10,342 bases of DNA, taken from positions 4,107 through 14,448 of the forward strand of contig DQHS01000345.1 in NCBI GenBank assembly GCA_003524365.1, written 5' to 3'. Shown here in pieces: positions 1-5,748 of this stretch. The DNA comes from Cellvibrio sp. GTDB taxonomy: Bacteria; Pseudomonadota; Gammaproteobacteria; Pseudomonadales; Cellvibrionaceae. Under the pieces are notes generated by a model. It did not search any database, had not been told where the DNA came from, and was given only the letters and a program-made list of their open reading frames with translations. The translations under genes and the position numbers were made by a program. Each line of letters begins with the position of its first letter. Within the stretch, counting starts at the first letter, position 1.

Positions 1-197
1 TAAGGAACTGCTGGCACCGAACCGGCCGGCACCATAGTCGCGCTTTTTATAACGACGGAATTATCTCGTGATTGATAGCCAGTCAACTGGCTACAGCTAT
101 TACCATCTCCGACAGCGGCAGTTTGTGTGCTGGATGAGCAGGAGGACAGGAGTGCGACGCCTATAAAAACGCCCAGTAAATTTTTTATCGTTCGCAC
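1..197 (-). CDS. Tannase/feruloyl esterase-like lipoprotein, N-terminus only (cut by left edge)
   Basis: An open frame runs from a GTG codon at 195-197 off the left edge, giving 65 codons. A stop lies in frame four codons upstream and GAGGGAAG (plus-strand 201-208) is well placed as ribosome binding site, so GTG is the only sensible start. The product starts with a short basic segment, a hydrophobic stretch and the lipobox LSSC (Cys20), with Ser at +2, so an outer-membrane-anchored lipoprotein is expected. After a Ser/Thr linker comes CSQLTG (35-40), then VVIKSATMVPAG (48-59). That pattern (a Cys-containing CxxLxG, a short strand, then a VPAG motif) resembles the mature N-terminus of bacterial tannase/feruloyl esterase family proteins, alpha/beta hydrolases that cleave phenolic esters. 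No catalytic residue is inside the window, so the family call rests on about 30 residues. Feruloyl groups are carried on arabinose side chains, which fits the neighbours. It could be another secreted lipoprotein. Confidence 0.6.
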   Translation of the reverse strand, partial: MRTIKNLLGVFIGVALLSSCSSSTQTAAVGDGNSCSQLTGYQSRDNSVVIKSATMVPAGSVPAVP

Positions 198-212
198 TGG
201 CTTCCCTCACTC

Positions 213-231
213 AATAATGACAATCGTTATT
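213..231. promoter_or_regulatory. Fur-box-like palindrome upstream of the lipoprotein gene
   Basis: The 19 bases AATAATGACAATCGTTATT match the classical Fur consensus GATAATGATAATCATTATC at 15 of 19 positions by my hand alignment, and are themselves almost palindromic. The site ends 16 bases before the GTG start of the minus-strand lipoprotein, where a promoter-blocking operator would sit. Binding by Fur is inferred; the region is AT-rich, so chance similarity is possible. Confidence 0.45.
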
Positions 232-250
232 TTTGTAAATCAGAAAAATG

Positions 251-291
251 CGCGTTAGATCGCTGATAATTCCGCAACTATCAGCGACGCG
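251..291 (-). terminator. Candidate terminator after araA (imperfect hairpin plus T-run)
   Basis: Seen on the minus strand, 18 bases after the araA stop, CGCGT and CGCTGATA pair with TATCAGCG and ACGCG across a 10-base loop. Five unpaired bases bulge on one arm. The stem is followed by CATTTTTCTG, a short T-run. The geometry fits a weak rho-independent terminator ending the GH43/araBDA transcript. The inner 8+8 palindrome could instead be a protein-binding site for the next gene. Confidence 0.4.
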
Positions 292-308
292 AACTTTATT
301 TTTAATAC

Positions 309-1826
309 TTAAACACCATCTTTCAAATGATAGTAAGCAGCGTTGTGGCGCAACTCGGTTTTGAAATTGCGCACAGTAGTATCTTCACCGATTACAACCG
401 CTTCAATACCGGCCATTTCAGCGTAATCAACAATTTCATCTGCGGTTACGCCTTGAGTGTAAGCACTGTGGTGAGCACCACCGGCTTGAATCCAGGCAGC
501 GGCAGAAATTTCCAGATTAGGGCGTGGTTCCCACAGGGCTTTAGCCACTGGCAACTTCGGCAATTCTTGTGGAGGATTTACTGTGTCAACTTCATTGATG
601 ATCACACGGAAACGCGTGCCTATATCAATCAACGAAATACACAGCGCAGGGCCTGCTTTGCCAGTGAAGATCAAACGCGCGATATCATTGCGGCAACCGA
701 TGGTGTGTAAATGCACTTCCAGTTTTGGTTTTGCAGCAGCGATGGAAGGGCAAACTTCCAACATATGCGCACCCAATACCTGATCCACTCCACCTGAATG
801 AACGGCACCGAAATGATAAGTGTAGTCTTCCATAAAGGATGAACCACCTTGGCGACCTTTAGACATGACTTTACAGATGTGTACCATCGCCGCGGTTTTC
901 CAATCGCCTTCACCACCGTAACCAATACCCGCCGCCATCAATCGTTGAGTCGCCAGACCTGGCAAGTTGGTTAAACCGGTAAGGTTTTCAAAGCAGTTGG
1001 TGAACGCACCAAACTCGCCGTCGGTTAAAAACTTCAACATACCCAGTTCCAAACGCGCTTCGTTTTTCAGCATTTGGTATTGATGCTCATCATCAAAAAT
1101 CGCCGGGTTTACATCGTATTCTTTTTTGTAAATTTCGATTTGCGCCGCAACTTGTTCATCGCTTACTGCATCAACCACTTTTTGCAGATCGCCCAAGCCG
1201 TAAGCGTGAACTTCGTAACCAAATTTAATTTGTGCCGCAACTTTATCGCCATCAGTCACCGCCACTTGACGCATATTGTCGCCAAAGCGTGCCACCTTCA
1301 AATTCTGGCTGGCATACCAACCCATAGCGACGCGGCACCAGCTGTCGATTTGTTTTTGTACTGATTCTGTTGCCCAGTGACCCACAACCACTTTGCGCTC
1401 TTGACGCAGACGGGTACTCACATGACCAAACTCGCGGTCGCCGTGAGCCGATTGGTTGAGGTTCATAAAGTGCATGTTGATCTCAGCAAACGGCAGCTCA
1501 GCATTGAACTGTGTATGCAAATGCATATAAGGCTTGCTCAGCGCACTTAAACCGGCAATCCACATTTTTGCCGGAGAGAAGGTGTGCATCCACAGAATCA
1601 AACCCACACAGTTGGGGTTGCTGTTTGCCGCTTGGCAGACCGCTAAAATTTCTTTAGGCGATTTAACCGTATCCTGTGCAACAATCTTGATAGAGATGTT
1701 GTTAGATTCGGTTAGACCCGCTGCAATTTTTTGACTGTTCTCGGCGACTTGTTTTAACACGCCTGGACCATACAAATCTTGTGAGCCGGTGACCAACCAG
1801 ACTTCTTTATCGCCGTAGATTTTCAT
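309..1826 (-). CDS. araA: L-arabinose isomerase (EC 5.3.1.4)
   Basis: Cytoplasmic Mn-dependent enzyme interconverting L-arabinose and L-ribulose, the first catabolic step. The 505-residue product is the usual family length (E. coli AraA is about 500) and matches it end to end. Visible landmarks are EVWLVTGSQDLYG (8-20), HTFSPAKMWI (81-90), HTQFNAELP (104-112), FMNLNQSAHGDREFG (120-134), RFGDNMRQVAVTDGDKV (180-196), GEGDWKTA (305-312), FMEDYTYHF (331-339), LGAHMLEVCPSIA (351-363) and AGGAHHSAY (448-456). The metal/catalytic residues known in E. coli (two Glu, two His) correspond to Glu306, Glu333, His354 and the His452/His453 pair, all present. The start is supported by GAGG (1834-1837) seven bases upstream of ATG, followed by a run of A. 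It is the last gene of the minus-strand ara cluster, 71 bases after araD, with a hairpin repeat in that gap. No promoter of its own was seen. Confidence 0.97.
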   Translation of the reverse strand: MKIYGDKEVWLVTGSQDLYGPGVLKQVAENSQKIAAGLTESNNISIKIVAQDTVKSPKEILAVCQAANSNPNCVGLILWMHTFSPAKMWIAGLSALSKPYMHLHTQFNAELPFAEINMHFMNLNQSAHGDREFGHVSTRLRQERKVVVGHWATESVQKQIDSWCRVAMGWYASQNLKVARFGDNMRQVAVTDGDKVAAQIKFGYEVHAYGLGDLQKVVDAVSDEQVAAQIEIYKKEYDVNPAIFDDEHQYQMLKNEARLELGMLKFLTDGEFGAFTNCFENLTGLTNLPGLATQRLMAAGIGYGGEGDWKTAAMVHICKVMSKGRQGGSSFMEDYTYHFGAVHSGGVDQVLGAHMLEVCPSIAAAKPKLEVHLHTIGCRNDIARLIFTGKAGPALCISLIDIGTRFRVIINEVDTVNPPQELPKLPVAKALWEPRPNLEISAAAWIQAGGAHHSAYTQGVTADEIVDYAEMAGIEAVVIGEDTTVRNFKTELRHNAAYYHLKDGV

Positions 1827-1859
1827 TTTTTTTCCTCAGAAAATATTTTTCAATTTTTT

Positions 1860-1884
1860 GTTGGGCATTGCTGCCCAACCTACA
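1860..1884. repeat. Hairpin repeat in the araD-araA gap (GTTGGGCA-N4-TGCCCAAC)
   Basis: GTTGGGCA (1860-1867) and TGCCCAAC (1872-1879) form a perfect 8-bp stem with a 4-base loop. Read on the minus strand it is TGTAGGTTGGGC...GCCCAAC, a form I recognise as a short dispersed palindromic repeat in many proteobacterial genomes. On the ara transcript the stem is followed by A-rich, not U-rich, sequence, so it should not act as a rho-independent terminator there. It may stabilise upstream mRNA or lower araA expression. Confidence 0.55.
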
Positions 1885-1897
1885 TAATTAATAACGT

Positions 1898-2590
1898 TTA
1901 CTTCTGCCCGTAATAGGCATTTTTCCCGTGCTTGCGCAAATAGTGTTTATCCACAATGCCCTGCTTCAACGCTGCCGTGTTTGGCTGCAAGGTTTTAGTC
2001 AGATACGCCATGCGTGCAATCTCTTCCAAAATCACCGCATGGTAAACCGCATCAGCGCCGTCTTTGCCCCAGGTAAAAGGCGCGTGACCAGCCACTATCA
2101 CCATGGGTACTTCTTTCGGGCTACGCGTTTTGAAGCAATCGGTAATCTGCACACCAGTTTCTTCTTCGTAATCACGTTCGATTTGTTCGTCGCTCATCAC
2201 CGCCGTGCAGGGAATTTCGCCGTAGGCGTAATCTGCATGGGTAGTGCCGTAGCAGGGAATGGATTGCTGGGTTTGCGCCCAGGCAGTGGCGTAAGTGGAG
2301 TGAGTGTGCGTCACGCCGCCAATCGATTCAAAATGACGATACAAATGGGTATGGGTTTTAGTATCGGAAGAAGGACGCATGCCTCCCTCCACGATAGTAT
2401 TTTCCAAATCCACAATCACAATATCGTCAGGCGATAATTTTTCATAAGCCACACCGCTCGGCTTGATTGCAATCACACCTTTACTGCGATCAATTTGCGA
2501 TACGTTGCCCCAGGTATACACCACCAGATTGCGGCGCTGTAATTCCATATTGGCTTCGTAGACTTCGCGTTTTAATTCGGTGTAGCTCAT
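1898..2590 (-). CDS. araD: L-ribulose-5-phosphate 4-epimerase (EC 5.1.3.4)
   Basis: Cytoplasmic zinc enzyme of the class II aldolase/epimerase fold that converts L-ribulose 5-phosphate to D-xylulose 5-phosphate, the last dedicated step of arabinose catabolism. The 230-residue protein has the E. coli AraD length and numbering. TWGNVSQID (26-34) and KPSGVAY (43-49) form the phosphate/substrate region. SSDTKTH (74-80) holds Asp76, and THTHSTYA (94-101) supplies the zinc ligands His95 and His97. The third ligand is His169 in AGHAPFTWG, and Asp120 in THADYAYG matches the proposed catalytic acid. A C-terminal Tyr (GKNAYYGQK) is conserved. Its ATG overlaps the araB stop as ATGA, and GGAGGT inside the araB end, about five bases upstream, gives a strong ribosome binding site, so translational coupling is likely. 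It could only be confused with the related UlaF/SgbE epimerases, and the araB/araA context decides for AraD. Confidence 0.96.
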   Translation of the reverse strand: MSYTELKREVYEANMELQRRNLVVYTWGNVSQIDRSKGVIAIKPSGVAYEKLSPDDIVIVDLENTIVEGGMRPSSDTKTHTHLYRHFESIGGVTHTHSTYATAWAQTQQSIPCYGTTHADYAYGEIPCTAVMSDEQIERDYEEETGVQITDCFKTRSPKEVPMVIVAGHAPFTWGKDGADAVYHAVILEEIARMAYLTKTLQPNTAALKQGIVDKHYLRKHGKNAYYGQK

Positions 2591-4269
2591 TGCACACCTC
2601 CAGAAGATACAAAAGCACCGAGCTTGAGATACTTCTGATACAAGCCTTCATAAGTCGCAGCAGCGGCAGCATTCGGTGTGTAGGTTTTGCATACACTGGA
2701 CGCCATCACTTTTTGTGCGCTTGCAACATCGGGATAAACACCACCAGCAACTGCAGCAAAAATTGCGGCGCCGAGCGCACAACTTTGTTCGCTCTCCAAA
2801 ACTTCGATGGGGCAATTCCACACATCAGCACAGGTTTGCATAACAAAGTCGGATTTTTTGGAGATGCCGCCAATCGCCACTACCGAATTGATCGCTACGC
2901 CTTCCTGTTTAAAGCGCTCGATAATTGCGCGTGCGCCATAAGCTGTTGCTTCAACCAGCGCGCGGAAAATATGTGGTGCATCGCTGCCCATTTTTAAACC
3001 GGCAATTGCCATAGCGACAGACTGATCAGCATCGGGGGTACGACGGCCATTGACCCAATCCAGTGCGGTAATGCCCGCTTCACCAATCGCCAATTTGCTT
3101 GCCGCACTGCTTAATTCGATCAGGGTTTTATCTTCAATTTCTTGTACAAGTTTTTGTTTGGTTTCTTCATCGAGCAGCGAAGAATTTTGCAAGATATTGG
3201 TAACTGGCCAATTCACCAAATTGCGGAACCAGGCGTACAAATCGCCAAATGCTGACTGCCCTGCTTCCAGACCGACAAATCCTGGTGTTACCGAACCATC
3301 AACCTGACCGCAAATACCGACGATACATTTATCACCAATATCGGCGTAAGTGGCGACAGTAATATCACAAGTCGATGTGCCCATAATTTTGGTGAGCACA
3401 CCCGGTTTTACTTTTGCGGCGACTGCACCCATATGGCAATCGAATGCACTAAAACCGACGGGCGTATTGATTGGCAAACCGAGTTTGTCCGCCCATTTTG
3501 CAGAGAGACCACCGCAAACTTGATCAGAGGTAAATGTCTCGGCCGGTAAACGATCACGCAAACCATTTAATAAAGGATCTATGCCCGCAAAAAAATCATT
3601 CGGCGGATAACCGCCCCAGCTTTCATGCCACATTAATTTGTGGCCGGTGGCACAGCGGCCCATGCGCAATTTGCTTGGGTGGGTGGTGTCGGTCAGCACT
3701 GCCGACATCCAATCGCAATGTTCGACCCACAGGTAAGCCGCTTTAGCGACAGACGCATCTTCACGCAATACATGCAGAGTTTTCGCCCAGAACCATTCCG
3801 ATGAATAAATTCCGCCTTCGTACTTCAAATAGTTCTCTACTGATTTATTCGCAGCGGCAGTAATTTCCTGCGCTTCTTTAATGGCCGTGTGGTCTTTCCA
3901 CAACACAAACATCGCATTGGGGTTTTCAGCAAATTCAGGTTTAAGTGCGAGCGCAACACCTTCACTATCAACCGCAACGGGAGTTGAGCCAGTAGTATCA
4001 AAACTGATGCCGACTACCTGCTGCGCTGCGCCAGCAGGAGCAGTTTTCCATAAGCCCTGCACAACTTGCTCAAGGCTTTCTAAATAGTCGAGCGGATGCT
4101 GGCGGAATTGATCTTTCGCCGGAACGCAGTACAAGCCTTTTTTCCAGCGCGGGTAATAGACCACATTGCTGGTTACTTCTTTACCGGTCAGGGCATCTAC
4201 TAACAGGGCTCTGACAGAATCAGAACCATAATCCAGCCCCAAGGCGTAAGAGGTCATAACATCACCCAT
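2587..4269 (-). CDS. araB: Ribulokinase, FGGY family (EC 2.7.1.16)
   Basis: Cytoplasmic ATP-dependent kinase phosphorylating L-ribulose to L-ribulose 5-phosphate. The product is 560 residues, typical for AraB, and matches the E. coli enzyme throughout. The N-terminal actin-fold phosphate loop is LDYGSDSVRAL (12-22). Substrate-site blocks are STGSTP-like TTGSTPV (92-98), ENPNAMFVLWKDHT (115-128) and GGIYSSEWFWAK (152-163). AFDCHMGAV (275-283) holds the likely catalytic base Asp277. GTSTCD (297-302), CGQVDGS (320-326) and AIGGISKKS (465-473) form the C-terminal nucleotide-binding half. The start is uncertain. ATG at 4269 gives MGDVMTSYALG without a convincing ribosome binding site, while ATG at 4257 gives MTSYALGLDYG, closer to E. 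coli MAIAIGLDFG and preceded by GGTGAT; 4257 may be the true start. It heads araB-araD-araA and has its own promoter and operator 30-75 bases upstream. Confidence 0.96.
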   Translation of the reverse strand: MGDVMTSYALGLDYGSDSVRALLVDALTGKEVTSNVVYYPRWKKGLYCVPAKDQFRQHPLDYLESLEQVVQGLWKTAPAGAAQQVVGISFDTTGSTPVAVDSEGVALALKPEFAENPNAMFVLWKDHTAIKEAQEITAAANKSVENYLKYEGGIYSSEWFWAKTLHVLREDASVAKAAYLWVEHCDWMSAVLTDTTHPSKLRMGRCATGHKLMWHESWGGYPPNDFFAGIDPLLNGLRDRLPAETFTSDQVCGGLSAKWADKLGLPINTPVGFSAFDCHMGAVAAKVKPGVLTKIMGTSTCDITVATYADIGDKCIVGICGQVDGSVTPGFVGLEAGQSAFGDLYAWFRNLVNWPVTNILQNSSLLDEETKQKLVQEIEDKTLIELSSAASKLAIGEAGITALDWVNGRRTPDADQSVAMAIAGLKMGSDAPHIFRALVEATAYGARAIIERFKQEGVAINSVVAIGGISKKSDFVMQTCADVWNCPIEVLESEQSCALGAAIFAAVAGGVYPDVASAQKVMASSVCKTYTPNAAAAATYEGLYQKYLKLGAFVSSGGVQ

Positions 4270-4298
4270 TTTTATACTATTGCCTCACTAGAGGATAT

Positions 4299-4319
4299 TA
4301 ATATTGTATGACAATATTA
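4299..4319. promoter_or_regulatory. Operator O1, near-perfect palindrome at the araB promoter
   Basis: Two 9-base arms, TAATATTGT and ACAATATTA, are perfect inverted repeats around a 3-base centre (ATG). The site overlaps the -10 element and the expected transcription start of the araB promoter. The core TTGT-N3-ACAA fits the TNGTNNNACNA pattern described for FadR-type GntR regulators. Two related sites lie at 5442-5462 and 5562-5582. Binding by an arabinose-responsive repressor is inferred, and no regulator gene is in the window. Confidence 0.75.
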
Positions 4320-4344
4320 TTCCGATTAGCCCATCCCATGTCAA
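4316..4344 (-). promoter_or_regulatory. Sigma70 promoter for araBDA
   Basis: On the minus strand a perfect TTGACA (4339-4344) is followed after 17 bases by AATAAT (4316-4321), one mismatch from TATAAT. Transcription would begin near 4309, inside operator O1, leaving a leader of about 40-50 bases before araB. The promoter lies between the GH43 stop and araB, so the kinase-epimerase-isomerase genes can be expressed independently of GH43. Confidence 0.75.
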
Positions 4345-4378
4345 TTGGTTTAACGGGGTCTACGGGCGCTTTAAATGC

Positions 4379-5350
4379 TTATTTTTTAGCGGGTTTCGCA
4401 GCCTTATTGGCCGTGACACCTTCGCTGGTCATTATGATGCGCTTGATGGTGCCATCGGGGTTGTAAAACAGCTCATCAATACTCACCGAGCGGCGATATT
4501 GACCGCCATCTGGCCGACCTGCGCCGGTGTGATAAATAAAATAGTGCTTTTTATTGAACTCAATGATCGCCTGATGATTGGTGGGTGTATTGCCAGCCAC
4601 TTCATTCAAAATGCCTTTGTATTCCCAGGGGCCATTGATGCTCTTACTCATCGCATAACCGATTTTCTCAGGAAAGCCCATGGCGTAAGACAGGTAAAAA
4701 TTGTCATGGTGTTTGTGGATCCAGATCGCCTCAGTAAATTCCGGCAGACCTTTGATTTCCATAATCGGCCCATCTAACTCAATCATATTTTTCTTGAGCT
4801 TGGCGTAATAGGCTTTTGTATTGCCCCAGAACAGATAAGCTTGCCCGTCGTCATCGATCCATACGGAAGGATCTATATCGTCCCAGTCGTTGCTGGTTGC
4901 AGTGGTCATATCGTTAGTAATCAACGCCTTACCGCGTGCATCTTTAAAGGGCCCAAGCGGGCTATCGCCCACTGCAACACCAATCGCAAAACCAGGCTTG
5001 GTGTCGTTGTGGCGCGCGGTGATATACCAGTAAAACTTGCCATCGCGCTCAATAATTTGGCTGGCCCAAGCATCACCTTTGGCCCATTTGAAATCTTTTA
5101 CACGCAGGCGGGGGCCATGGGATTCCCAATTGACCATGTCATCAGAGGAGTAGACCAGCCAGTCGTGCATCTCAAAAAATTGGGTGTTGTCTTTGGCTTC
5201 GTCGTGCCCGGCATAAAGATAGACCTTGCCGTCATACACCATCGCCGCTGGATCAGCGGTGAATACATCGGTAAAAATCGGGTTGGCAGCCTGTGCAGCA
5301 CCGGCAGCAGTGGCCACAGCCAGGATCAGGGGTGTAATCAGGGATCGCAT
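4379..5350 (-). CDS. Secreted GH43 glycoside hydrolase (probable alpha-L-arabinofuranosidase / beta-xylosidase)
   Basis: Single-domain inverting glycosidase of family GH43 (five-bladed beta-propeller), 323 residues. Residues 1-21 are a signal peptide with an AQA cleavage site, so it is periplasmic or secreted. The family catalytic carboxylates are visible: general base Asp33 in TADPAAMVY, pKa-modulating Asp160 in DDIDPSVW and general acid Glu207 in FTEAIWI. Other blocks are GKVYLYAGHDEA (41-52), SSDDMVNWESHG (68-79), KGDAWASQIIERDGKFYWY (91-109), FWGNT (174-178) and NHQAIIEF (258-265). The sequence resembles short GH43 enzymes acting as arabinofuranosidase or beta-xylosidase (perhaps subfamily 1). 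Substrate specificity cannot be read from sequence, but clustering with araBDA favours release of L-arabinose. The tail is Lys/Ala-rich (KAAKPAKK). The start is supported by AGAGG (5356-5360). It leads the left-facing arm and is followed after 109 bases by araB. Confidence 0.88.
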   Translation of the reverse strand: MRSLITPLILAVATAAGAAQAANPIFTDVFTADPAAMVYDGKVYLYAGHDEAKDNTQFFEMHDWLVYSSDDMVNWESHGPRLRVKDFKWAKGDAWASQIIERDGKFYWYITARHNDTKPGFAIGVAVGDSPLGPFKDARGKALITNDMTTATSNDWDDIDPSVWIDDDGQAYLFWGNTKAYYAKLKKNMIELDGPIMEIKGLPEFTEAIWIHKHHDNFYLSYAMGFPEKIGYAMSKSINGPWEYKGILNEVAGNTPTNHQAIIEFNKKHYFIYHTGAGRPDGGQYRRSVSIDELFYNPDGTIKRIIMTSEGVTANKAAKPAKK

Positions 5351-5441
5351 CTATACCTCTCTTATTCTCATCGCCTATCAGAAAGCGGCGCTTATCTTTT
5401 TAGAGCATCATCCAGCTGAGCGTGCTGGGGTTGATTTATAT

Positions 5442-5462
5442 TGATATTATATTACAATTAAA
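5442..5462. promoter_or_regulatory. Operator O2, degenerate copy at the GH43 promoter
   Basis: Aligned to O1 about its 3-base centre (5451-5453), the left arm TGATATTAT matches 7 of 9 positions and the right arm ACAATTAAA 6 of 9. It covers the only TATAAT on the GH43 strand. Taken alone it would be weak in such AT-rich DNA; its position equivalent to O1 and O3 is what supports it. Confidence 0.45.
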
Positions 5463-5474
5463 TCAAGTCTTCGC
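5446..5474 (-). promoter_or_regulatory. Candidate GH43 promoter (perfect -10, poor -35)
   Basis: The minus strand shows a perfect TATAAT (5446-5451) about 95 bases upstream of the GH43 start. The hexamer 17 bases further upstream (GCGAAG) is a poor -35, so the promoter may depend on an activator. An alternative pairing uses TTGATT (5461-5466) with a weaker -10. Transcription would start near 5439. Confidence 0.4.
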
Positions 5475-5490
5475 AGCGAAAAGTTTTGTC

Positions 5491-5516
5491 AGCAAACTCT
5501 TATATCGGCGTTTGCT
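5491..5516. promoter_or_regulatory. Dyad AGCAAAC-N12-GTTTGCT between the divergent promoters
   Basis: A perfect 7-base inverted repeat with a 12-base spacer (arms 5491-5497 and 5510-5516) is centred near 5503.5. That is about 64 bases upstream of the presumed GH43 start and about 72 upstream of the presumed ytfQ start. Both distances suit an activator upstream of RNA polymerase. It does not match the CRP consensus (TGTGA-N6-TCACA). A structure without function remains possible. Confidence 0.3.
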
Positions 5517-5538
5517 CAGTAAACCTGCGTAATTTGGA

Positions 5539-5568
5539 TTGCTGTGCCCTGCTAAGACTCTTTATATT
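5539..5568 (+). promoter_or_regulatory. Promoter for the ytfQ transporter operon
   Basis: TTGCTG (5539-5544) and TATATT (5563-5568) are separated by 18 bases, a moderate sigma70 promoter. Transcription would begin near 5575, leaving a leader of about 170 bases before ytfQ. Operator O3 overlaps the -10 and start, as at the araB promoter. Confidence 0.5.
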
Positions 5569-5582
5569 GTATGACTTTAATA
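5562..5582. promoter_or_regulatory. Operator O3 at the ytfQ promoter
   Basis: The left arm TTATATTGT matches O1 at 8 of 9 positions, the 3-base centre ATG (5571-5573) is identical, and the right arm ACTTTAATA matches 6 of 9. The shared core ATATTGTATGAC is identical in O1 and O3. The overlap with the transporter -10 suggests repression by the same factor as araBDA. Confidence 0.55.
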
Positions 5583-5607
5583 ATAATCAGCAGGTATGAT
5601 TAACCCT

Positions 5608-5721
5608 ATGTCCCGATCCAGCAAACAGCCCAATGCGCTGGGAATGGCCGACATTGCCCAACCGATCCAGACGATAATTCAGAAAAAATACGCACCCGAT
5701 AACAATATTCACATAAATTGA
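5608..5721 (+). other. Small leader ORF candidate, unrecognised (37 codons)
   Basis: Within the ytfQ leader an ATG at 5608 (or in-frame ATG at 5596) opens a frame ending at TGA 5719-5721, 27 bases before the ytfQ start. The product begins MSRSSKQPNALGMADIAQ and ends PDNNIHIN. MADIAQ is faintly like the start of LacI-family helix-turn-helix domains (MADIA...), but the rest does not follow that fold, so it might be a decayed remnant. No good ribosome binding site precedes either ATG. It may be chance. Confidence 0.18.
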
Positions 5722-5748
5722 ACCATGCCCATTACACGAGGACGCCTC

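Larger units (their letters stand above)
5351..5724. other. Divergent control region between GH43 and ytfQ
   Basis: This stretch between oppositely transcribed genes contains no well-supported gene. It holds a GH43 promoter candidate with operator O2, a central dyad, the ytfQ promoter with operator O3, and a ytfQ leader of about 150 bases with a weak small ORF. The GH43 leader side (5351-5435) also has a small CCAGC/GCTGG stem (5413-5429 region) of doubtful meaning. I see no terminator or RNA gene. Confidence 0.6.

Noticed and set aside
211..239. TTTACA/TATTGA as promoter of the lipoprotein gene
   Set aside because: Spacing is 17 bases but the -10 matches at only three positions, and the start would fall in the ribosome binding site.
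327..710. Plus-strand frames opposite araA, araD and araB (e.g. 327-710, 1928-2437, 2467-2997)
   Set aside because: Each lies antisense to a clearly conserved enzyme gene and its peptide resembles no family I recognise; they are shadows of the coding strand.
5702..5709. Extra operator half-site ACAATATT in the ytfQ leader
   Set aside because: The opposite arm (5690-5698) shows no match, so it is a lone AT-rich octamer.
5725..5748. Upstream ATG for ytfQ (MPITRGRL extension)
   Set aside because: It has no ribosome binding site, whereas ATG at 5749 has GAGGA six bases upstream and yields a normal signal peptide.
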